Part shown: positions 1-5,590 of the stretch, piece by piece
How the letters are laid out: every line of letters begins with the position of its first letter
Numbering within the stretch: position 1 is the first letter of the stretch
Origin: SIG469 sp964541215
GTDB taxonomy: Bacteria > Bacillota > Clostridia > Oscillospirales > Oscillospiraceae
DNA: 16,418 nucleotides
NCBI GenBank assembly: GCA_964541215.1
Contig: CAZIPP010000021.1
Location: 1-16,418 of the forward strand
Reading direction: 5' to 3'
Translations under genes and position numbers: made by a program
The notes under the pieces: model-generated
Databases searched by the model: none
What the model saw: the letters and a program-made list of their open reading frames with translations, nothing else
What the model was told of the DNA's origin: nothing

Positions 1-54
1 AGCGCCACCTTGCCAAGGTGGAGGTAGCGAGTTCGAGCCTCGTCGCCCGCTCCA
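1..54 (+). tRNA. tRNA-Gly(GCC), 3' part only (5' end lies outside the window)
   Basis: The window opens inside a tRNA. The anticodon stem CCACC/GGTGG (6-10 and 18-22) encloses the seven-base loop TTGCCAA, giving anticodon GCC (glycine, GGC/GGU codons). The T arm GCGAG-TTCGAGC-CTCGT, the 3' acceptor strand CGCCCGC, discriminator T and an encoded CCA end follow, closing at 54. The D arm and 5' acceptor strand are missing because of the window edge. The gene is followed within three bases by a strong hairpin terminator. Confidence 0.93.
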
Positions 55-56
55 TG

Positions 57-97
57 AAAAGAACCACATTTGTCTGAAAGACAAATGTGGTTCTTTT
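57..97 (+). terminator. Rho-independent terminator of the tRNA-Gly transcript
   Basis: A perfect 19-bp inverted repeat (57-75 with 79-97) and a 3-nt loop GAA. It starts with AAAAG and ends in CTTTT, so it can end transcription on + and perhaps on -. It begins three bases after the tRNA CCA end. It separates the tRNA from the hairpin array that starts at 101. Confidence 0.85.
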
Positions 98-100
98 CAA

Positions 101-273
101 TGATATCCGTTCCTTGCGGAACGGGTGATATAGCTAACGCTATGATATCGCACTTTCGTGCGATGATATATGCCTGTGGCATATGAATGAACGGATATTA
201 TATCATATTTTGCCAAAGGCAGAATATATCATGCGACGAAGTCGTATATCATATCACGATAGTGATATATCAT
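101..273. repeat. Array of seven short hairpins spaced by TGATAT / ATATCA, directly upstream of the four-helix-bundle gene
   Basis: The left half has TGATAT at 101, 126, 143 and 164. After these come hairpins 107-113/118-124 (loop TTGC), 130-134/139-143 (TAAC), 148-153/158-163 (TTTC) and 168-174/178-184 (TGT). The right half has the reverse complement ATATCA at 200, 226, 246 and 267, with hairpins 207-214/218-225 (loop AAA, one G-T pair), 231-237/241-247 (GAA, one G-T pair) and 251-257/262-268 (GATA). Stem sequences all differ, so what is kept is structure and spacer, not the stem letters. In addition, ATATCCGTTC (103-112) is perfectly complementary to GAACGGATAT (189-198), which could close the left half into one large stem. 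Unit spacing is about 17-26 bp. It is not a CRISPR array: the short repeats surround palindromes, not unique spacers. Function unknown; it may be an RNA or single-stranded DNA structure recognised by the protein encoded 38 bp downstream. Confidence 0.9.
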
Positions 274-310
274 TTGCAGAAACATGGTGAATTAAAAGTG
301 AGGTTTACTT

Positions 311-676
311 ATGTGCGAAAATAAGCTTCTTAACTTATCTTTTGAGTTTGCAGTGGCAATTGTAAATTTGGTTGACGGTGTTAGAATTCCGAAAAGCTCC
401 TATATGACAGATCAGCTTGCTCGAGCAGGAACTTCGGTTGGAGCCAATATTCATGAAGCCCAATACGCACAGAGCAAGAAAGACTTTATAGCAAAATTGG
501 AGATCGCATTGAAAGAATCCAGCGAGACAAGTTATTGGTTGAAATTGATGCATGAAACCAATCGAATTGATGATGACACATATAATTATGTTGAAAAGCT
601 GTGCGGAAACATCAGAAGATTGCTGATTGCCTCCTGCAGAACAGCAAAGGAAAACAGAAATAAGCAGTTACCATGA
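311..676 (+). CDS. Four-helix-bundle protein, 23S rRNA intervening-sequence (IVP/S23) family
   Basis: This 121-residue protein has the family's usual length and its typical core: RAGTSVGANIHEAQ (about residues 39-52), then AQSKKDFIAKLEIALKES and TSYWLKLM (about 53-80), a helical pattern ending in a basic tail. The family was named from ORFs inside intervening sequences of bacterial 23S rRNA genes and is related to Avd, the accessory nucleic-acid-binding protein of diversity-generating retroelements. Basic four-helix pentamers are known for Avd; a nucleic-acid-binding role here is inference. No 23S rRNA gene or reverse transcriptase is in the window. The ATG at 311 follows a GTGAGG ribosome site (298-303). 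The gene lies 38 bp after the hairpin array and is more AT-rich than the genes to its right, which suggests that array and gene were acquired together. No obvious terminator follows. Family assignment is secure; role is unknown. Confidence 0.9.
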   Translation: MCENKLLNLSFEFAVAIVNLVDGVRIPKSSYMTDQLARAGTSVGANIHEAQYAQSKKDFIAKLEIALKESSETSYWLKLMHETNRIDDDTYNYVEKLCGNIRRLLIASCRTAKENRNKQLP

Positions 677-722
677 AAATCCTCAGCTTCGGCAGAATTA
701 TTCTTCTGGACACGCTGCAACA

Positions 723-755
723 TTTCGGATATTATATGATTATCGAAAGTATAAT
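723..755 (+). promoter_or_regulatory. Putative promoter with overlapping dyad before the ferredoxin-nitroreductase gene
   Basis: A perfect -10 hexamer TATAAT lies at 750-755, about 20 bp before an AGGAGG-like ribosome site (GGAGG, 775-779). No good -35 is visible 17 bp upstream (GGATAT at 727). An imperfect dyad, TTTCGG (723-728) with TATCGAAA (741-748), spans the -35 to -10 region and could be an operator. The stretch 726-737, CGGATATTATAT, also occurs exactly at 192-203 in the hairpin array. Confidence 0.4.
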
Positions 756-786
756 ACGAACCAACTAATTCTCCGGAGGTACGACT

Positions 787-1599
787 ATGATAACCTTTGA
801 CCATAATAAATGTATCGGCTGCGGCAGCTGCGTAAAAGACTGCTTCAAGCGTATAATCGAGATAAAGGACGGCAAGGCATGTCTTATTCCCGGCGGAACA
901 TGTATCGAGTGCGGACACTGTATTGCCGTATGTCCTGTGGACGCAGTGACTCTGCCCGAATACCCCATGGAAGAAGTACAGCCTGTTTTGAAGGATATGC
1001 CCTCCGGTGAGACTTTCCTGCATTTTATCAAGTCCAGAAGGGCAGTCCGCCAGTTTACTGACAAGCCTGTGTCTGATGAGCAGATAAACCGCATTATCGA
1101 CGCAGGACGTTACTGCCCTACTGCCAAAAACGCCCAGCCTGTGTCTTATGTGGTCATTCGTGATCGCGCTGTACAGAATAAAATAAGAGGACTGTCGCTG
1201 GTGAAGCTGAATGAAATGGCTCAGGACATGCTCGGAACTGAGGCTGACAGCCGAGGAAGAAGCCTTATCGAGATGTATGAAGAGTTCCGAAAAGACGAAA
1301 ACGGCGTTGACCGTCTGTTCTTCCATGCGCCTGTTATAATCCTTGTCCTGTCTCCCGCGGACGCAGTTCGTGATGCGGCGGCTGCCGCCCAGTGCATGGA
1401 GCTTCAGTGCGCTGCCGAGGGGCTTGGTATGCTGTACAGCGGCTATTTCTGCGGCGGAGCAGCGGGCAATCAGGAGATAGCTGACATCATAGGCCTTGGC
1501 GACAGAGTTATTGCCAGATGTCTGGTAATTGGTCATCCTGATGTTAAATTCAGGCGTACAGCGCCAAGAAAGCATGCCGAAGTAACTTATATTGGATAG
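787..1599 (+). CDS. Ferredoxin-nitroreductase fusion (4Fe-4S domain plus FMN-dependent nitroreductase)
   Basis: The N-terminal ~55 residues carry two CxxCxxCxxxC clusters (Cys9/12/15/19 and Cys39/42/45/49), typical of a bacterial 2[4Fe-4S] ferredoxin. The rest is a nitroreductase-fold domain starting FIKSRRAVRQF (about 80-90), where the Arg-rich SRRxxRxF motif binds FMN phosphate, followed by the family's PTAKNAQP segment (111-118). Such fusions are common in anaerobes, where the ferredoxin part can feed electrons to the FMN. The natural electron acceptor is unknown: nitroaromatics, quinones and other small unsaturated molecules are reduced by relatives. Total length, 270 residues, fits this architecture. 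The ATG follows GGAGGT with good spacing. It stands alone as a transcription unit, ended by the hairpin at 1604-1645. Confidence 0.9.
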   Translation: MITFDHNKCIGCGSCVKDCFKRIIEIKDGKACLIPGGTCIECGHCIAVCPVDAVTLPEYPMEEVQPVLKDMPSGETFLHFIKSRRAVRQFTDKPVSDEQINRIIDAGRYCPTAKNAQPVSYVVIRDRAVQNKIRGLSLVKLNEMAQDMLGTEADSRGRSLIEMYEEFRKDENGVDRLFFHAPVIILVLSPADAVRDAAAAAQCMELQCAAEGLGMLYSGYFCGGAAGNQEIADIIGLGDRVIARCLVIGHPDVKFRRTAPRKHAEVTYIG

Positions 1600-1603
1600 T
1601 ATT

Positions 1604-1650
1604 TACGGGACGTTACGGTCACAGATCAGACCTTAACGTCCCGTATTTTT
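1604..1650 (+). terminator. Terminator between the converging nitroreductase and metallo-hydrolase genes
   Basis: A perfect 12-bp stem (1604-1615 with 1634-1645), extended by an inner GGTC/GACC pairing (1617-1620 with 1629-1632), is followed by TTTTT on the + strand. It starts 5 bp after the nitroreductase stop codon. It may also slow minus-strand transcription of the hydrolase operon, whose last gene ends at 1650, but the T-run on that side is poor. Confidence 0.85.
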
Positions 1651-2627
1651 CAGCACGGATAATACCGCACGATTTCATTTTCGGTTTCAGTCCTTACCCG
1701 ACCTTGAACCACCAGATGGTCAAGATGTGCGATCGCTTCGCCCACAGCAAACCAGCGCTGGGAAATTGGAAAATCTTCCCAGCTTTTTGCCCGGATATCC
1801 CAGCTCATTTTGCTTGCCACATAGTAGGCTGTGCAGCCGGGAGAGCTTTTAACTGCGCTTTCCGCTTCATCCAGCCTGCGCATATGGTGGGCTTTGATCT
1901 CATCTGCTCTTTCATACATATCTCCGCTTATCTCGCGGTGACCGGGCAAAGCTGTCTTAACGGGCAGCTTTTTTATTTTCTCCAGACTTTCCAGATATCT
2001 TCCCAAAGAATCATCAAACCCGGACCACGAGGTTATATTGGGGGTTATGTCATAAAGGATGTGGTCGCCCATGAAAAGCAGTTCCAGCTCCGGAATGTAC
2101 AGGCACATATGTCCGGGAGTGTGACCGGGAACCAGTAATGCCTGAATTCGATAGCCGCCGTATTCAAACACATGACCGTCTTCAATGAAGGTCAGCTCAT
2201 CAAAAGGCTGGGGAGCGTTAGCTCGGGCGGGATTTCTTGTTTTCAGCTTCTCAAGTATCTGCTGAGGAAAACCGTTTTTGCGGAAAAAGTCGTCAGTTTT
2301 GGACCAGGTGGAGTCTTTACCATAGGCTATCATCCTGAGTCCGTCTTCCTGAGAAACAAAGATACTTCGTCCTTCCCGGTGCAGATCGACCGCAAGCCCG
2401 GTGTGGTCAGAATGAAGATGAGTCAGAAAAATATCTGTATTGTCAAGGCTCACGCCCAGTTCGGTTAATTGAGCGGTTATTGCTTCTTTGCAGGCATCAG
2501 TGCGGAAGCCTGTGTCGATAAGAAGACAGGTATCGCCCCTGATAACAAAGCTGTTGAGACTTTTCAGGGGATTGCCTTCCAGCGGTATTTGAAGCCTGTA
2601 TATGTTTTCAGCTATTTTTTCAGTCAT
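1650..2627 (-). CDS. Metallo-beta-lactamase-fold hydrolase with C-terminal helical domain
   Basis: A 325-residue protein with the metal-binding signature THLHSDHTG (His70, His72, Asp74, His75), then PGHTPGHM (His169), MGDH (Asp188) and LPGH (His230), so a complete dinuclear zinc/iron site is present. The last ~80 residues form a separate helical, winged-helix-like tail, as in LACTB2/RNase-Z-like and glyoxalase-II-like members of the superfamily. The substrate cannot be told from sequence: thioesters, cyclic nucleotides and nucleic acids are all hydrolysed by relatives. I chose the ATG at 2627 because it begins exactly one base after the trkH TGA (2631-2629). The open frame continues upstream, but there it overlaps the trkH 3' end and codes Cys-rich nonsense. 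The spacing implies translational coupling to trkH and a shared transcript with trkA. Confidence 0.88.
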   Translation of the reverse strand: MTEKIAENIYRLQIPLEGNPLKSLNSFVIRGDTCLLIDTGFRTDACKEAITAQLTELGVSLDNTDIFLTHLHSDHTGLAVDLHREGRSIFVSQEDGLRMIAYGKDSTWSKTDDFFRKNGFPQQILEKLKTRNPARANAPQPFDELTFIEDGHVFEYGGYRIQALLVPGHTPGHMCLYIPELELLFMGDHILYDITPNITSWSGFDDSLGRYLESLEKIKKLPVKTALPGHREISGDMYERADEIKAHHMRRLDEAESAVKSSPGCTAYYVASKMSWDIRAKSWEDFPISQRWFAVGEAIAHLDHLVVQGRVRTETENEIVRYYPC

Positions 2628-2628
2628 G

Positions 2629-4083
2629 TCAAGCAGCTCTTTTCCATGTTGATGGGAGGAACAGCAGCAGCATGGGGAAAATCTCAAGTCTGCCAAGCAG
2701 CATATCCATGGTAAGAACGATCTTTGAAAATGCGGACAGAGTAGAGAAATTGCCCATGGGTCCAACGACACTGAAGCCGGGACCGATATTGTTGAAGCAT
2801 GCCATTACAGCGGTAAAAGTAGTCTCAAAATCAAAATTATCTATAGATATAAGAACTACAGATACGATTATGATACCAACATAGATGGCCAGATATACAA
2901 GTATGCTGGAAACTATATCGTCGGATACGGGTTTGCCGCTGACTTTGGTGACCTTTACACTGTGAGGATGCAACCGTTTTTGCAGAGCTTTCCGACCGGC
3001 TTTGCCAAGTATGAGTACTCTTATCATCTTTATGCCGCCTGCGGTGGAGCCGGCACAGGCACCTGTAAACATCAGGAATATCAAAATGCTTTTTGAAAAC
3101 TGAGGCCACAGGTCAAAGTCTACGGAGGAATAGCCGGTGGTGCTGATTATTGAAGTTACCTGGAAGAAGCTGTGATGCAGGGAATCAAAAACATTTCCAA
3201 ACATTGGATAGATGTTCGCGGCTATTGCCAGCGTGCTTATCGCAACAATGCATATATAAAGCAAAAACTCTCCGTTTGAAAATATCTTTTTGAACTGGCG
3301 TCCCAAAACCAGATAGTACATATTGAAATTGATGCCAAACAGTACCATAAAAACGGCAATGATGCCTTGAAGGTAGTAACTGTCATAAGCGCCCAGGGAG
3401 ATATTCATGCTGGAAAAACCGCCGGTACCGGCTGTGCCCATAGCATGGATAACGCTGTCGAACAGCGGCATGCCGCCAAGGAGCAGCAGAACCAAAAGTA
3501 TAACGGTCATTACCAGATAAATAATATACAGCAGGGACGCGTTTTTCTTCAGCTTTGGTACCAGTTTATCTGTGGTGGGACCGGGACTTTCGGCCTGCAT
3601 TATATATATGGTTGTGCCGCTGTTTTTGCTAAGCGAAACGATGGCAAGCATGAATACCAGTACACCCATGCCGCCCAGCCAATGAGTAAAGCTTCTCCAG
3701 TAAAGCAGGCTTTTTGGCAGCGCTTCGACGTTGGTCAAAAGAGTCGCACCGGTGGTTGTAAAGCCGGAAACGGTTTCAAAAACAGCGTCGATATAGTTGG
3801 GTATCCAACCGCTTATACAGAAGGGGAGAGCTCCGAACAGGGAAATGAGTACCCACGACAGGGCAGTTATGATAACACCCTCTCTGGTGGATATGTTTTT
3901 CCTTTCGGGTTTCAGCACGCATGTGACAAGACTCAAAACAAGCAGTGCTGCTATGACCACACCGAAGGCGAATACGCAGTCGTTGTCCTTTTCAGCCATG
4001 GCGATTATCATGGCAGGGATCATTGTAAGGGATTCTATTCGCATGATATAGGCAAGATAGGTGAAGACAGCTCGAATATTCAT
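2629..4083 (-). CDS. trkH: Trk-type potassium uptake channel subunit TrkH
   Basis: A 484-residue membrane protein of the TrkH/KtrB family, which moves K+ (often with Na+ or H+) through four fused pore repeats. The four selectivity-filter loops can be seen: TTTGAT (109-114), GTAGTGG (216-222), STTGYS (314-319) and NNIGPG (431-436), each carrying the central Gly. Around ten hydrophobic segments surround them. Length is normal for the family. It follows trkA by 47 bp and has an AAAGG ribosome site; the metallo-hydrolase gene is coupled to its stop codon. TrkA, encoded upstream, is the expected cytoplasmic gating partner. Function is well supported by the filter residues and the trkA neighbour. 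Confidence 0.95.
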   Translation of the reverse strand: MNIRAVFTYLAYIMRIESLTMIPAMIIAMAEKDNDCVFAFGVVIAALLVLSLVTCVLKPERKNISTREGVIITALSWVLISLFGALPFCISGWIPNYIDAVFETVSGFTTTGATLLTNVEALPKSLLYWRSFTHWLGGMGVLVFMLAIVSLSKNSGTTIYIMQAESPGPTTDKLVPKLKKNASLLYIIYLVMTVILLVLLLLGGMPLFDSVIHAMGTAGTGGFSSMNISLGAYDSYYLQGIIAVFMVLFGINFNMYYLVLGRQFKKIFSNGEFLLYICIVAISTLAIAANIYPMFGNVFDSLHHSFFQVTSIISTTGYSSVDFDLWPQFSKSILIFLMFTGACAGSTAGGIKMIRVLILGKAGRKALQKRLHPHSVKVTKVSGKPVSDDIVSSILVYLAIYVGIIIVSVVLISIDNFDFETTFTAVMACFNNIGPGFSVVGPMGNFSTLSAFSKIVLTMDMLLGRLEIFPMLLLFLPSTWKRAA

Positions 4084-4130
4084 CTCAAACAGTACCTTTC
4101 TTTATGTGTTGATTCGCAAAATCAGTATTA

Positions 4131-5495
4131 TCAGACTTCGGGATCAAAGATATCGTTTAAGCTGTGGATATGCTGTTCGGCAGATGAAACAACAATTACT
4201 GTGTCACCAAGACTTATCAGGTCCTTGCCGGTGGGAACGATGAGTGTGTTGCCATGGATGATACAGGCAAGCAGGATACCCTTGCGAATGGAGAGCTTTT
4301 CCAAAGGAACGCCAAGATTCCGGGTTGTGCCGGAAGCGTAGAACTCAAGAGCCTCTACCCGACCTTCAAGAATACGATGAACGGCAAGCACTTCTCCGCC
4401 CTGAGAGTTCTGCATATCGCGGACGTAGGCTATGACCTCATTTACAGACACCATCTGAGGGCTTATAACGCTGCCAATATTGCTGAACATGTCGCAGTAT
4501 TCCAGCCTGTCCAACTTGGTTATGGTTTTTGGCACGCCCATATGAGCGGCAAACATGGAAAGGACAATATTTTCTTCATCATAATCGCCAAGAGTAACGA
4601 CCGCGTCGGTCTTGTCTATACCCTCGCTGAGAAGAAAATCGCTTGAAGATGGGTCTCCGTTGATAATAAGACAATTAGGCAAAGCTTCGCTGAGCTCACG
4701 GCAGCGTTCAAGATCATTTTCAATTATCTTGACATATACACCGGAAGCGCTGAGTCTTGCTGCAAGCTGGGCAGAGATCATGCCGCCGCCAAGCAGAACA
4801 ACGTTTTTTGCTCTGTGAGGATTGCCGATGCTCAGATTTTTGATCAGTGTAACCAGATCGGTCTTTGCAGCGGTAACAGACATGTTGTCTCCCGCCCGAA
4901 GGACAAAATTGCCCCCGGGAATGATGACCTCATTGTCGCGCTCAACAGCACAGACAAGAAGCTTGACTTTGGCTATTCTGGAGATGTTTTTCAGGGGAAT
5001 ACCGTTAAGAGGGCTGTCTTCCTTAATATGTATTGCAACCAGCTCCACCTTACCGTTGGCAAGGGAATCGCGGTGGAGGAAAGAGGGAAACTGCAGAAGA
5101 CCGAATACCTCCCGAGCGGTGCTTTCTTCGGGATTGATGCTCATGGACAGACCGAGATCCTGACGCATGAAACGCATCTGCTGCTTGTATTCCGGGTTGC
5201 GTACACGGGCTATGGTATGGCGGCAGCCCAGTTTTTTCGCAAGAAAGCAACACAGAAGGTTAACTTCGTCGGAGTTGGTCACGGCAATGAGAAGATCAGC
5301 GGTATCTACCGATGCTTCCAGCTGGATGTCGGGAGATACGGCATTGCCGCATACTCCCATGGCATCAAATGCCTCGATGCAGCGGGTAAGGACTTCCGGG
5401 TCACGGTCTATAATAACTACGTCGTGTTCTTCTTCGACCAGCTGCTCGGTAAGAAAATAACCGATGTTGCCGTTACCTACAATAACGATTTTCAT
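4131..5495 (-). CDS. trkA: Trk system potassium transporter regulatory protein TrkA
   Basis: A 454-residue cytoplasmic protein with two tandem RCK units, each a Rossmann NAD(H)/nucleotide-binding domain plus a TrkA-C domain. The first nucleotide loop is GNGNIG (7-12), with a beta-strand-ending acidic pair IIDRD (28-32). The second begins near residue 230 as GGGMIS, in which the last Gly of the GxGxxG loop is replaced by Ser, so nucleotide binding in the second half may be altered. RCK rings sit under TrkH and gate it in response to NAD(H)/ATP/ADP. It is the first gene of the trkA-trkH-hydrolase operon, with a consensus promoter (5538-5566) and AAGGAA ribosome site (about 5506-5511). Confidence 0.94.
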   Translation of the reverse strand: MKIVIVGNGNIGYFLTEQLVEEEHDVVIIDRDPEVLTRCIEAFDAMGVCGNAVSPDIQLEASVDTADLLIAVTNSDEVNLLCCFLAKKLGCRHTIARVRNPEYKQQMRFMRQDLGLSMSINPEESTAREVFGLLQFPSFLHRDSLANGKVELVAIHIKEDSPLNGIPLKNISRIAKVKLLVCAVERDNEVIIPGGNFVLRAGDNMSVTAAKTDLVTLIKNLSIGNPHRAKNVVLLGGGMISAQLAARLSASGVYVKIIENDLERCRELSEALPNCLIINGDPSSSDFLLSEGIDKTDAVVTLGDYDEENIVLSMFAAHMGVPKTITKLDRLEYCDMFSNIGSVISPQMVSVNEVIAYVRDMQNSQGGEVLAVHRILEGRVEALEFYASGTTRNLGVPLEKLSIRKGILLACIIHGNTLIVPTGKDLISLGDTVIVVSSAEQHIHSLNDIFDPEV

Positions 5496-5537
5496 ATTTT
5501 ATACGTTCCTTATCAGCAAGATTAGAAATTCGAGTAC

Positions 5538-5566
5538 ATTATATAGCAAGACATGGATTATATCAA
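5538..5566 (-). promoter_or_regulatory. Sigma-A-type promoter of the trkA-trkH-hydrolase operon
   Basis: Read on the minus strand, TTGATA (5566-5561) and TATAAT (5543-5538) are separated by exactly 17 bp. This gives an expected start near 5531 and a 5' leader of about 35 nt before the trkA ATG. It lies in the 95-bp gap after glpK. I see no hairpin terminator for glpK in that gap, so some glpK transcripts may read into trkA. Confidence 0.8.
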
Positions 5567-5590
5567 CAGCGATAAAGAGTGCAGGGTGAT

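Noticed and set aside
101..273. CRISPR array
   Set aside because: The repeated unit is only 6-7 bp, intervals are 17-26 bp and each holds a palindrome instead of a unique spacer, and there are no cas genes.
101..676. Diversity-generating retroelement with Avd
   Set aside because: The protein is related to the Avd family, but no reverse transcriptase, template repeat/variable repeat pair or target gene is in the window.
311..676. Intervening sequence inside a 23S rRNA gene
   Set aside because: The flanks are a tRNA gene and a protein-coding gene; no rRNA sequence is seen on either side.
586..1575. 329-codon open frame on the - strand opposite the ferredoxin-nitroreductase gene
   Set aside because: The + strand reading contains clear ferredoxin and nitroreductase motifs, a ribosome site and a terminator; the antisense product has no family features.
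2628..2771. 48-residue N-terminal extension of the metallo-hydrolase
   Set aside because: It would overlap the coding 3' end of trkH and reads as Cys-rich sequence unlike the family; the ATG at 2627, one base after the trkH stop, fits coupling.
3367..4341. 324-codon open frame on the + strand across trkH and the end of trkA
   Set aside because: It runs opposite two well-supported genes and across their junction, and resembles no protein family.
5050..5253. Small open frames inside trkA, glpK and other genes on either strand
   Set aside because: All are short, overlap well-supported genes, lack ribosome sites and show no family resemblance.
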